From positions 1 through 13,069 of the forward strand of contig CAZSFR010000022.1 of NCBI GenBank assembly GCA_964606295.1: a stretch of 13,069 nt of DNA, given 5' to 3'. A program made the translations under genes and the position numbers. The notes beneath the pieces were generated by a model, which saw only the letters and a list, made by a program, of their open reading frames with translations, made no database searches and was not told the origin of the DNA. This document shows, in pieces, positions 1 to 5,865 of the stretch. The DNA is from JAGOPB01 sp964606295. GTDB lineage: Bacteria; Patescibacteriota; Minisyncoccia; Phycocordibacterales; UBA9973. Position 1 is the stretch's first letter. The number at the start of each line of letters is the position of its first letter.

Positions 1-57
1 TATGTACTCATATTTATCATTTTAGAGTGTTCTGCTTCAAAGGTAAATCTCCAAACT

Positions 58-177
58 ATGATGGAATTTTTTAAAACAAACGGAGGCCAAGCGTTGACTG
101 TGGTTTTCGTTCTGGCCATGTTTCTTGGCTACATTATTTTTAGGAAGAAGCGTTGGGAGAGGAATCCCGACGACTAA
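58..177 (+). CDS. small single-pass membrane protein, 39 aa
   Basis: Two consecutive ATG codons open a 39-residue frame. It has a short polar head (MMEFFKTNGGQ), one hydrophobic helix at about residues 13-28, then a basic tail ending RWERNPDD; positive residues after the helix suggest N-out/C-in topology. It ends in TAA just before a hairpin with T tracts that also ends the convergent VIT gene, which supports a real transcript. A TATCAT -10-like hexamer lies about 37 nt upstream. The frame also stays open to the left edge, so this could be the tail of a longer protein whose start lies outside the window. No family is recognised. Confidence 0.45.
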   Translation: MMEFFKTNGGQALTVVFVLAMFLGYIIFRKKRWERNPDD

Positions 178-190
178 ATTCATTACCCAA

Positions 191-228
191 AAAATTTGCA
201 CTGCGTGATTAGTTTCATGCAGTTTTTT
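191..228. terminator. bidirectional intrinsic terminator
   Basis: An 8-bp stem (CTGCGTGA, loop TTAGTT, TCATGCAG, with one G-T wobble) is followed by TTTTTT on the + strand. On the - strand it is followed by TGCAAATTTTTT. It sits between the convergent 39-aa ORF and the VIT gene; the VIT stop codon overlaps the T run. Confidence 0.7.
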
Positions 229-949
229 ATATGCCAACAACACCAAAGAGCTTTCCGATACCAAACGTCACCACCATGGCGAGTATGCCACCGAACACAA
301 CACGCAATATTGCAACTCTCTTTTTGGCACCACCGACATTTGCACTCAATGCTCCTGTGATAATAAGTGCAATCAATACAGCAACAAATGTCATCTGTAC
401 TCTGATTCGCTCTGGAGAAAGAATAATCGCGAAAATCGGGATGATAGCGCCACAGCAAAATGAAATAGCGGATGCGTATGCAGCTTGGAATGGCTTTGTG
501 AGATTGTTTGGATCGATATGTAGCTCCGCGTCGACATGTGCAGCAAATGCGTCGTGCTCGGTAAGTTCTATTGCAACCTTGCGGGCTGATGTTTCAGACA
601 ATCCCTTTCCTCTGTAAATTTGTGTGAGTTCTTCCAACTCTTCCGCGGGCATCGTCTCAAGTTCGATACGCTCTTTTTCAAGCAATACTTTTTCGCTATC
701 TTTCTGGGAACTCACAGAGACATATTCTCCAACCGCCATCGAGAGAGCGCCGGCGACCATACCCGCGACACCGGCAGTCAAGATGAAGTGCGAAGAATTA
801 GAAGCGCCGGCGACGCCGACAATGATAGATGCCGTTGAAACGATGCCGTCGTTGGCTCCAAGCACTGACGCACGAAGCCAATTTATTCTATGACCAGTGT
901 TTTTCAACTGCAGTTCTTTGTGTCTGATTGGATTGCGGTAGACATTCAT
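227..949 (-). CDS. VIT1/CCC1-family iron/manganese transporter
   Basis: This is a 240-aa integral membrane protein of the VIT (DUF125) family, which moves Fe2+/Mn2+ out of the cytoplasm by H+ antiport in characterised relatives. The hallmark is the N-terminal HRINWLRASVLGANDGIVST stretch at residues 20-39 that opens helix 1. Helix 2 (about 58-78, MVAGALSMAVGEYVS) follows. A Glu-rich amphipathic region at about 82-150 (E91, E94, E97, E99, E103, E104, E106, E107) corresponds to the cytosolic metal-binding domain of the longer VIT subtype. Helices 3-5 lie at about 157-178, 185-205 and 215-238. The ATG at 949 is preferred over an upstream TTG at 967 because a TGTTATTAT extended -10 lies exactly 6 nt before it, with no Shine-Dalgarno sequence. 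Metal specificity cannot be read from the sequence. Confidence 0.92.
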   Translation of the reverse strand: MNVYRNPIRHKELQLKNTGHRINWLRASVLGANDGIVSTASIIVGVAGASNSSHFILTAGVAGMVAGALSMAVGEYVSVSSQKDSEKVLLEKERIELETMPAEELEELTQIYRGKGLSETSARKVAIELTEHDAFAAHVDAELHIDPNNLTKPFQAAYASAISFCCGAIIPIFAIILSPERIRVQMTFVAVLIALIITGALSANVGGAKKRVAILRVVFGGILAMVVTFGIGKLFGVVGI

Positions 950-955
950 ACGAAC

Positions 956-964
956 ATAATAACA
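956..964 (-). promoter_or_regulatory. extended -10 of the VIT gene, leaderless geometry
   Basis: Minus-strand TGTTATTAT, with TATTAT ending 6 nt before the VIT ATG. Transcription would start at or next to the A of the ATG, giving a leaderless mRNA. No convincing -35 is seen. Confidence 0.55.
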
Positions 965-979
965 CAAAGAGTGTTCATC

Positions 980-1846
980 TTATTTGCACGAAACAGTACT
1001 GTATAGTAAATCTGTCGGAGACTCTGTTTCGTTTGGCACAAGAACACCATCTTTTTCTATGAGCGGATATCGATGCTTTACGATACCGTCACTTACTATT
1101 TGATATAGCTCTTCTTCTTTTCCATCTGAGCCTTCGATGGTATACGAATACACGAGCGTAATCATATCCTCCGACTGTGTCCCCACAAGCGTTCCCGTGT
1201 ACCCGTTGGTCATGTCTGGACCACTTTGTGTGCCGTCTTTTTTCCCTACAATTTCTCCATCTTTCTCACGCAAAGTTAGGTACTCAGAGACCGTGTACGG
1301 TTTCTCTAGAGTCGCAGTATGTTGATACAGATAGCACGAGTCATCACTACCTAATGTGATATTGACTGACTTTGTTTTTTGGAAAATCTCTTGCGCGAGG
1401 GTATCAGCAGAAAAATTGACTCTCTCATCCTTGCATTCAGATCTCTCTGGATCATCATAGTTGTCGCACTGAACAAAACGAAGTGTGAATGTGGTCATCA
1501 GCATTCCTCCTGATACAGTGGCAGTTTTGTATGTGTATGTCGTATAAGTACTTCCAGCGACACCTTCACTTTGAGTTTTTATACAATAACTAATCCCATC
1601 GAGCATCTTTTCGATAGTTACTCCCACGCTCGATATTTCTGTTCCTCCAACGGCACACGAATAATCATCAATTATTTCATAGACTTTTGGTGGCCAGAGT
1701 GTCTTCGTGATGTATTTTGATGTAAATGCAAAAGGAACAAGCCCCTCGCTTACTAGGGGTGACTTCTTGGTGGAATATTTCAAAACAAAAATACCGATTG
1801 CGATAACGATAACAACAAGAGCGCCCGTCCAGATTTTTTTATTCAT
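980..1846 (-). CDS. membrane-anchored extracytoplasmic protein, unknown function
   Basis: A 288-aa protein starts MNKKIWTGALVVIVIAIGIF. It has a short basic head and one uncleaved-looking anchor helix (about 6-23), followed by about 265 residues of polar, Thr/Ser/Gly-rich sequence predicted to be outside the membrane. At least six cysteines are scattered through that part, which allows for disulfides. No lipobox, catalytic motif or named domain is recognised. Repeated Thr/Tyr-rich beta-like segments such as STYTTYTYKTATVSGG suggest a beta-sandwich fold. An upstream in-frame TTG at 1873 is possible, but the ATG at 1846 directly precedes the anchor. The stop is 30 nt before the VIT start, so read-through into VIT is possible although VIT has its own -10. 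Confidence 0.7.
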   Translation of the reverse strand: MNKKIWTGALVVIVIAIGIFVLKYSTKKSPLVSEGLVPFAFTSKYITKTLWPPKVYEIIDDYSCAVGGTEISSVGVTIEKMLDGISYCIKTQSEGVAGSTYTTYTYKTATVSGGMLMTTFTLRFVQCDNYDDPERSECKDERVNFSADTLAQEIFQKTKSVNITLGSDDSCYLYQHTATLEKPYTVSEYLTLREKDGEIVGKKDGTQSGPDMTNGYTGTLVGTQSEDMITLVYSYTIEGSDGKEEELYQIVSDGIVKHRYPLIEKDGVLVPNETESPTDLLYSTVSCK

Positions 1847-1954
1847 TCCGTCGAAGTTATGCTTTGACAACAAAAAACCAAGGGTTGTCGAAGTTTATCT
1901 TTGTTAGCTTTTAATTTTCCCAACAGACGAACATCTGGCAGGATTTATAAATTT

Positions 1955-1963
1955 AGTATAGCA
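1955..1963 (-). promoter_or_regulatory. extended -10 for the anchored protein gene
   Basis: Minus-strand TGCTATACT, the same nine bases as the DUF4342 gene promoter. Here it lies about 110 nt upstream of the ATG at 1846, implying a leader of about 100 nt, unlike the leaderless genes around it. Confidence 0.4.
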
Positions 1964-1985
1964 CCCCAAAAACTCATTTATTTTG

Positions 1986-1991
1986 TATACT
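1986..1991 (+). promoter_or_regulatory. -10 box of the PQ-loop-like gene, leaderless
   Basis: TATACT, preceded directly by TG, ends 6 nt before the ATG at 1998. There is no ribosome-binding site between them, so the mRNA is probably leaderless. This spacing decides the start codon over a TTG at 1983 that overlaps the promoter. Confidence 0.55.
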
Positions 1992-1997
1992 ATATAT

Positions 1998-2585
1998 ATG
2001 AATATGAAAATAATTTTTGCTTCTATCGCTGCCCTGCTTGCCATTATTGGCAATGTTCCCTACCTCATCGATATATTCAAAAGGAGGGTCAAACCGCATC
2101 CCTACACGTGGCTCGTATGGTCAATAGTTTCTGGTACGGTATTTTTTGGCCAAGTTGCTAAAGGTGCTGGTTGGGGCGCATTGCCCTTCGCTGCATCAGA
2201 GATATTCACTATAATAATTTTCTTTTTCTCACTTCGTTATGGATTCAAAGATATTCCAAAACGTGATACTTATTTTCTTGTTGTTGCTCTCTTGGGCATT
2301 ATCCCATGGATTCTCACCAAGGATCCTACGCTCTCTGTTGTCATCTTGGTTACCATTGATGTCATCGCGTTTATTCCGACATTACAAAAGACATGGAGAC
2401 TCCCCAATATGGAAACTCCCATTTTGTATTCTTCCAATGTCTTTCGTCACGGACTCGCACTCCTCTCTCTCACCTCCTACAATCTTGCAACGACGCTTCA
2501 TTCTATCGCAATGATTGTGACAAATACCGTAATGACTCTTTTCGTTCTGCGAGGAAGAAAAAAGTTGGTCCTCAAACAAAATTAA
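1998..2585 (+). CDS. polytopic membrane protein with two PQ-loop-like repeats
   Basis: A 195-aa protein with about seven hydrophobic segments. Two related Pro-containing stretches, NVPYLIDIFKRRVKPHPYTW (19-38) and FIPTLQKTWRLPNMETP (125-141), each sit at the end of a helix. They match the spacing of PQ-loop/SemiSWEET repeats (Pro, basic loop, Pro/Thr, aromatic), although the canonical PQ is PY in the first and PT in the second. PQ-loop proteins carry small solutes such as sugars or amino acids; transport here is inference and no substrate can be named. The gene stands alone on the + strand between minus-strand genes, with its own -10 and a strong terminator. ATG 2004 (two codons later) is an alternative start. 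Confidence 0.72.
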   Translation: MNMKIIFASIAALLAIIGNVPYLIDIFKRRVKPHPYTWLVWSIVSGTVFFGQVAKGAGWGALPFAASEIFTIIIFFFSLRYGFKDIPKRDTYFLVVALLGIIPWILTKDPTLSVVILVTIDVIAFIPTLQKTWRLPNMETPILYSSNVFRHGLALLSLTSYNLATTLHSIAMIVTNTVMTLFVLRGRKKLVLKQN

Positions 2586-2611
2586 TTTTCATTTTCCAAA
2601 GCACTGAACTC

Positions 2612-2644
2612 AATCAAAGGGCGCCGTGGGCGCCCTTTGATTTT
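2612..2644 (+). terminator. strong intrinsic terminator
   Basis: A perfect 14-bp stem (AATCAAAGGGCGCC and its complement) with a GTG loop runs straight into TTTT, 27 nt after the PQ-loop-like gene. On the other strand there is no U tract, but the hairpin still lies just past the convergent 50-aa gene and may stop both. Confidence 0.85.
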
Positions 2645-2657
2645 GGTTTACAAAATC

Positions 2658-2810
2658 CTATTGAACAGGATTTCTCCCTTGAATAATTCTGACGATAAAC
2701 ATGACGATTGCGACCACAAGGAGTATGTGGATGAACCATCCGATGGTGTACACTCCCACAATTCCCAATAGCCAAAGTATAAGAAGAATAACTGCGATTG
2801 TCGTTAGCAT
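2658..2810 (-). CDS. lmo0937/DUF5670-type small membrane protein, 50 aa
   Basis: The ATG at 2810 opens a 50-residue protein, MLTTIAVILLILWLLGIVGV onward, ending RIIQGRNPVQ and TAG. It has two hydrophobic helices (about 3-20 and 24-42) joined by a short YTIGWFIH turn with a conserved-looking G/W/H. This is the pattern of the lmo0937 family of tiny membrane proteins, which are often stress-linked but have no established biochemical role. It is hidden by a longer out-of-frame reading frame on the same strand. No Shine-Dalgarno sequence is seen; a TATAAG hexamer lies about 20 nt upstream. A strong hairpin follows the stop. Confidence 0.8.
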   Translation of the reverse strand: MLTTIAVILLILWLLGIVGVYTIGWFIHILLVVAIVMFIVRIIQGRNPVQ

Positions 2811-2980
2811 AAAAATAGGTATGTCGATTGCTTATAATGAATCTCGACCAGAAAATCACATCTCAATGGTCGGTGGGTAGTCCACCTTGCTGATGTATAT
2901 ATAATAACGTATTAAGTCGCAAATAATGACAATGTTCGCATTGCTAGGCATCGAATATTTCCACATATCACCATGTCACT

Positions 2981-3009
2981 TTGCGTACTTTCTCGTATAG
3001 GCATATACT
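2981..3009 (+). promoter_or_regulatory. promoter of the Tyr/Asn-rich secreted protein
   Basis: TTGCGT (2981-2986), a 17-bp spacer and TATACT (3004-3009), with the ATG 20 nt further on. An upstream in-frame TTG at 2981 overlaps the -35 and is therefore not the start. The region 2811-2980 holds nothing else firm; a TATATATAAT stretch at 2896-2905 is a possible second promoter. Confidence 0.55.
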
Positions 3010-3028
3010 TAGCTCAAATAGAAAATGT

Positions 3029-3355
3029 ATGAAAAAGTTTAAGATTATTCTTTGCATTCTTGCAATGCTCGCACTCATACCACGTATGGATGCACAGCAG
3101 TTTGTTATCGTTGTTCATCACGATAACAATTCTTATAACAACAACGGTTATTACTCACAGGGAAATACCTGTACGACGAACAACTACAACCGTGGAGGGT
3201 ACGGTTATAAATCAAATAACTACCGAAGTGATTATTCGTACCACTACCATTCTCGTCCGATCTACGGATATGTACGTGTCTGGAACGGCTACTGCTATGT
3301 AACGAAGTACAGAATAATTCGCTACGAGCGATACCGCTGTTACAGAAGTTGCTGA
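3029..3355 (+). CDS. secreted Tyr/Asn-rich protein, 108 aa
   Basis: The ATG at 3029 starts a clear signal peptide: MKKFK, hydrophobic core IILCILAMLALIP, then MDA before QQF as the likely cleavage site. The mature part of about 85 residues is low in charge and very rich in Tyr, Asn, Ser, Gly and Arg (NNSYNNNGYYSQG, NNYNRGGYGYKSNNYR), with a hydrophobic VRVWNGYCYVTKYRIIRYER core and cysteines near the C-terminus. It looks like a small secreted or surface protein, possibly structural or matrix-forming; no family is recognised. It has its own promoter and an intrinsic terminator, so it is monocistronic. The stop is a tandem in-frame TGA TAA. Confidence 0.75.
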   Translation: MKKFKIILCILAMLALIPRMDAQQFVIVVHHDNNSYNNNGYYSQGNTCTTNNYNRGGYGYKSNNYRSDYSYHYHSRPIYGYVRVWNGYCYVTKYRIIRYERYRCYRSC

Positions 3356-3370
3356 TAAAAATATTCCAAG

Positions 3371-3400
3371 GCAGTCGGACACAATCTGATTGCTTTTTTT
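3371..3400 (+). terminator. intrinsic terminator
   Basis: A 9-bp stem (GCAGTCGGA, loop CACAA, TCTGATTGC, two G-U wobbles) is followed by TTTTTTT, 15 nt after the secreted protein. The wobbles become mismatches on the minus strand, so it acts in the + direction only. Confidence 0.8.
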
Positions 3401-3405
3401 ATTTC

Positions 3406-3804
3406 TCACACGCGATATTTTTTCAAGCATTGCCTCATCGCTTTGTATTCCGGCATTGTCTTTGCAACTAGATCCCAAAATGCCTGTGAGTGGTTGAACT
3501 CTCCGAGATGGCAAAGCTCGTGAACTATAACGTAGTCGATCAATTCGGGCGGTAGGCGCGTGATTCGAGAATTGAAATTAAGATTCCCTCTACTGGAACA
3601 GCTGCCCCACCGCGACCTGACGTTTCGGATAAAGACTTTGTTGTACGAGAAATTGTAGAACGCATTCCAATACACGAGCCTCGCATGCACATACTCCCTT
3701 GCGGTTTCCCTTTCCTCAGTCGAAACACCCAGCGCTTTCCTGCGCTGGCGTACCACTCTCCGCCTCACGATGCGGAATTTAAAATGTGAGAAGGTCAAAG
3801 ACAT
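3406..3804 (-). CDS. YgjP/WLM-type zinc metallopeptidase-like protein (DUF45), short form
   Basis: A 132-aa protein with the DUF45/YgjP signature. IRNVRSRWGSCSSRGNLNFN (59-78) is followed by PPELIDYVIVHELCHL (85-100) carrying the HExxH zinc motif (H95, E96, H99), and NHSQAFW (104-110) supplies the third ligand H105. The family is a minimal gluzincin-like hydrolase; YgjP itself has been described as a UTP pyrophosphatase-like protein, so the substrate is open. Full-length members run about 220-240 residues. This one lacks most of the N-terminal beta half, starting only with a basic RRRVVRQRRKAL segment, but all catalytic residues are present. It ends naturally at YRV then TGA, direct evidence that UGA is a stop here. 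Confidence 0.88.
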   Translation of the reverse strand: MSLTFSHFKFRIVRRRVVRQRRKALGVSTEERETAREYVHARLVYWNAFYNFSYNKVFIRNVRSRWGSCSSRGNLNFNSRITRLPPELIDYVIVHELCHLGEFNHSQAFWDLVAKTMPEYKAMRQCLKKYRV

Positions 3805-3813
3805 ATCAATAAA

Positions 3814-3838
3814 CCTAGCAAAGTCTTGCCTTGCTAGG
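3814..3838 (-). terminator. hairpin between the DUF4342 and YgjP-like genes
   Basis: A perfect 8-bp stem (CCTAGCAA, 9-nt loop, TTGCTAGG) lies 2 nt past the DUF4342 stop and 9 nt before the YgjP-like ATG. The minus-strand tail is only TTTATTGAT, so it may be a partial terminator or attenuator. On the + strand it is followed by a better T run, though no + gene precedes it. Confidence 0.5.
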
Positions 3839-3840
3839 CT

Positions 3841-4098
3841 CTATTTTTTAGCAATACTCAGTGATGAGCCAGTGAGAATGAGAAGTATGAAAGTAATGAG
3901 GGCTATAAGTGGGATGATGACAAAGATGAGTACCAAGAGCACAAAATTGATACTGAAAATATGCTTTCCGTCTTCATGCTTGAAAATCGCTTTGCGAGAG
4001 TTCCCCGCTCTAAAAATCTTATTTATATAGTCGCGTATATCACCTCCTGAGATCTTGAATTCCTTGCTCTCTGTACTGTCGTTTTTTGTGTTTTCCAT
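3841..4098 (-). CDS. DUF4342 domain membrane protein
   Basis: An 85-aa protein. Polar residues 1-12 precede a DUF4342-like unit: a helical segment FKISGGDIRDYINKIFRAGN (14-33), then the family's RKAIFKHEDGKHIFSI beta-hairpin (35-50), then a long hydrophobic region (52-78) of one or two helices ending at SIAKK. In this family a UBA-like helical domain precedes a basic strand and membrane helices; its role is unknown. The start is fixed by a TGCTATACT extended -10 exactly 6 nt upstream of the ATG, with no Shine-Dalgarno. Confidence 0.8.
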   Translation of the reverse strand: MENTKNDSTESKEFKISGGDIRDYINKIFRAGNSRKAIFKHEDGKHIFSINFVLLVLIFVIIPLIALITFILLILTGSSLSIAKK

Positions 4099-4104
4099 TT
4101 AGTC

Positions 4105-4113
4105 AGTATAGCA
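4105..4113 (-). promoter_or_regulatory. extended -10 of the DUF4342 gene, leaderless geometry
   Basis: Minus-strand TGCTATACT with TATACT ending 6 nt before the ATG. It lies between this gene and the stop of the upstream 172-aa gene, so DUF4342 can be expressed on its own. Confidence 0.6.
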
Positions 4114-4163
4114 GACTATGAACGACACGATTGGAATACACAGTATCCCCTGGCAATTCCCCA

Positions 4164-4682
4164 TCACATCTTCCTCGTATCATACGCCCAGTGTAGGAGT
4201 GCTTGTCTTTGCCGTGGTCTACAATATATATCTCTCGCTCGGCAATTATTCGAGACTTGAGTGACGTGCCGTGTCATAGCTTTCCACCTTTTGATCTGCC
4301 TAGCATCGTCATCGCATCGTCTCCCCCTATAGTAGCGACAATACCACTCAAACCATCCATGCGGATCAACCCTTGCTATCCATCCCTTCTTTTGCCATAC
4401 AGAGAGGGGCTGGCTGGCGTTAGTTTTGAAATAGTTTAACTCCGCGTGTTTCCCACCATCAACTGATAGTGTGACTCCCTTCCACCATTCCTTGGGCAAA
4501 TCTTTTGGAATCAAGTTCGCAACTCCGATGAAATACGCCCCCCCGAAAACTCCCAACCGAAGCATCTGCCGAGGGGTTAGGTCTGGTTTGAAATCTTTGT
4601 CAAAATTCTTACCTTCTTTTTCCGTGAGCGTGTAGGTATACTTTTTCTGAAATGCATTGTTTACAACAATCGTCTTTGCCAT
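4164..4682 (-). CDS. conserved protein with WYCRYYxGRR / RQRQALLHWAYD signature
   Basis: A 172-aa soluble protein. I recognise the pattern from conserved uncharacterised proteins but know no named function. Residues 35-50 (LTPRQMLRLGVFGGAY) are followed by LNYF (82-85), then a dense conserved block: DPHGWFEWYCRYYRGRR (106-122), DDDARQIKRW (124-133), RH (138-139) and CRPRQRQALLHWAYD (154-168). The many Trp, Tyr, Arg and Cys residues (C115, C147, C154) look like a nucleic-acid or cofactor-binding surface; that is inference. The start lies 3 nt after the TGA of the upstream membrane protein, in the same frame, which suggests translational coupling and a shared job. No signal peptide or membrane segment is seen. 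Confidence 0.78.
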   Translation of the reverse strand: MAKTIVVNNAFQKKYTYTLTEKEGKNFDKDFKPDLTPRQMLRLGVFGGAYFIGVANLIPKDLPKEWWKGVTLSVDGGKHAELNYFKTNASQPLSVWQKKGWIARVDPHGWFEWYCRYYRGRRCDDDARQIKRWKAMTRHVTQVSNNCRARDIYCRPRQRQALLHWAYDTRKM

Positions 4683-4685
4683 ATA

Positions 4686-5150
4686 TCAGTTTGCCAAACG
4701 GCTCGCTACATACACCACAAATAACAACAATCCTCCCCACCAACCAAGGAATGACACAACGAAGCTCGAGGTAATCTTCCTCTGCCACGACGCAGGTAGT
4801 AGCTCGTCGGATCTATTTTGTTTTTCTCTCTCAATAAGAAACGGACTTACTTTGAAAGACAAAAACATACCGTTCAAAATCAACACAACCGCAATGAGTG
4901 AATGGGTAAGTGGAATACCAGTAAATGCTTCCTGCCTATACAATATACTCCCACCGATGATGGTGAGCCCTATCCCGATCCAGATGAGGGGCTTGGTCAC
5001 CTTGTGCGTACGAGTAGTAGCCAGTGTCCAGTACGGCGACTTCCTCCCCAAAAAGCCATGGAGATCGATAACTGTCACTGCACCGAGCCCGATGATGAAT
5101 CCAGCAATGAATATAAATAAACCGATGATGTCTAATGAGTAAGTGGTCAT
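4686..5150 (-). CDS. four-helix integral membrane protein, unknown function
   Basis: From the ATG at 5150 this is a 154-aa protein with four hydrophobic segments (about 6-30, 52-72, 80-102 and 130-151). A conserved-looking loop after helix 1, VIDLHGFLGRKSPYWTLATT, contains D, H, R and W, and THKVTKPLIW leads into helix 2. A longer reading frame to 5225 would overlap the toxin gene and is rejected. A TATAAT hexamer 19 nt upstream lies within the 3' end of the toxin gene. It is coupled to the 172-aa gene with a 3-nt gap. No family name is recognised; the HGFLGRK loop would be the place to look for a ligand or redox site. Confidence 0.75.
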   Translation of the reverse strand: MTTYSLDIIGLFIFIAGFIIGLGAVTVIDLHGFLGRKSPYWTLATTRTHKVTKPLIWIGIGLTIIGGSILYRQEAFTGIPLTHSLIAVVLILNGMFLSFKVSPFLIEREKQNRSDELLPASWQRKITSSFVVSFLGWWGGLLLFVVYVASRLAN

Positions 5151-5166
5151 ATCGTAAGAGTACAAA

Positions 5167-5451
5167 TTAATTATAAAGTTCTGAATGTGAGCCGATATTA
5201 ATAAGCACGAGAACGAGCTCGTCATCTAAAATTTGATATATCAAAAGTAAATCTGGCCTTGCATGGCATTCACGATAATCTTTAAATTCACCAATAAGTT
5301 TATGGTCTTTATATTTTTCTGGGAATAACTTACCTGCAATTAAAATATCGATTACCGTAGCAATCTCTTTTTTAATAGAATTCTTTGTTCCACTATATTG
5401 AAGTTTTTTGAACGATTGCTCAAATTGTTTCGAACGTCTAACTGTATACAT
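5167..5451 (-). CDS. YafQ/RelE-family mRNA interferase toxin
   Basis: A 94-aa type II toxin of the YafQ branch of RelE. It has an N-terminal helical part (4-40), KYKDHKLIGEFKDYRECHAR (47-66), PDLLLIYQI (66-74) and the terminal GSHSELY (87-93). Judged from memory of E. coli YafQ, H50, H63, D67 and H89 match the catalytic histidines and aspartate; L68, N85 and Y93 sit where YafQ has Trp, Arg and Phe. The family cleaves ribosome-bound mRNA. It follows the antitoxin by 7 nt with no separate promoter, the normal antitoxin-first order. A promoter for the downstream membrane gene overlaps its 3' end. Confidence 0.92.
   Translation of the reverse strand: MYTVRRSKQFEQSFKKLQYSGTKNSIKKEIATVIDILIAGKLFPEKYKDHKLIGEFKDYRECHARPDLLLIYQILDDELVLVLINIGSHSELYN
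5170..5175 (-). promoter_or_regulatory. -10 box for the membrane protein/172-aa pair
   Basis: Perfect minus-strand TATAAT, 19 nt before the ATG at 5150 and overlapping the last codons of the toxin. No good -35 is visible. Confidence 0.4.
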
Positions 5452-5458
5452 AAGCTAA

Positions 5459-5710
5459 TTATAGATCAGCAAGAACTTCTTTTCCAGACTTATAAACTTT
5501 CCCATTCTTGAGCGCATCAGCGACTTCCTTGTCCCAGCGAGCGCGGATTGCTTTGGTATTGTTTGTGGGAGTAAAAGGCAAGCCATCGTCTTTGACAACT
5601 TGATGCAAAAAAAGCTTCACAGCACTCGACATATCGAGTCCCATCTTTGCCAAAACCTTGGTCGCAGCAATCTTGGTCTTTTCTTCAATTCGTACGTTTA
5701 CAGTAGTCAT
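5459..5710 (-). CDS. RelB/DinJ-family antitoxin
   Basis: An 83-aa ribbon-helix-helix antitoxin. The N-terminal strand MTTVNVRIEEKTK (1-13) and helices AATKVLAKMGLDMSSAVKLF (15-34) form the RelB/DinJ DNA-binding fold, including the typical 'GLDMSSAVKLFLHQVV' helix. The C-terminal TNNTKAIRARWDKEVADALK segment (49-68) is the toxin-wrapping helix region. It represses its own operon in known systems, and a 14-bp perfect palindrome lies between the -35 and -10 of its promoter. The ATG is 6 nt past the -10, so the mRNA is probably leaderless. Confidence 0.93.
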   Translation of the reverse strand: MTTVNVRIEEKTKIAATKVLAKMGLDMSSAVKLFLHQVVKDDGLPFTPTNNTKAIRARWDKEVADALKNGKVYKSGKEVLADL

Positions 5711-5716
5711 ATATTC

Positions 5717-5744
5717 AGTATATATATTGTGCGCACAATGTCAA
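5717..5744 (-). promoter_or_regulatory. promoter of the toxin-antitoxin operon
   Basis: The best promoter in the window: minus-strand TTGACA (5739-5744), a 16-bp spacer and TATACT (5717-5722), ending 6 nt before the antitoxin ATG. No Shine-Dalgarno follows. Confidence 0.8.
5726..5739. promoter_or_regulatory. palindromic operator of the toxin-antitoxin operon
   Basis: A perfect 14-bp palindrome, ATTGTGCGCACAAT, fills the spacer between -35 and -10. Its position means a bound RelB/DinJ ribbon-helix-helix dimer would block RNA polymerase, the usual autoregulation of this class. Confidence 0.7.
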
Positions 5745-5811
5745 TACACCTGTGTGAACACGTTACCTATTCCAACACACCCAAAACATCTCATTCCTAT
5801 TGCAGTTTTTC

Positions 5812-5829
5812 CTGTCTGCCGTCAGACAG
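5812..5829. repeat. palindromic hairpin CTGTCTG-CCGT-CAGACAG
   Basis: A 7-bp perfect stem with a 4-nt loop lies 37 nt past the GNAT stop. It has no T run on the minus side, so it is a weak terminator at best. The sequence between the toxin-antitoxin promoter and the GNAT gene (5745-5865) otherwise holds only an AGTATA (minus TATACT) at 5842-5847. Confidence 0.45.
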
Positions 5830-5865
5830 ATGTAAAACACTAGTATAAAAATTGTTGGGTAATTA

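Noticed and set aside
37..264. 75-codon minus-strand frame over the terminator and VIT end
   Set aside because: It overlaps the VIT 3' end and the bidirectional terminator, has no promoter and no recognisable domain.
2871..2887. GGTGG-GTAGT-CCACC hairpin
   Set aside because: Only a 5-bp stem without a T run; not convincing as a terminator or riboswitch.
4686..5225. Longer 179-residue form of the four-helix membrane protein
   Set aside because: It would overlap the toxin gene by 59 nt and begins with a non-hydrophobic stretch; the ATG at 5150 starts the conserved-looking part.
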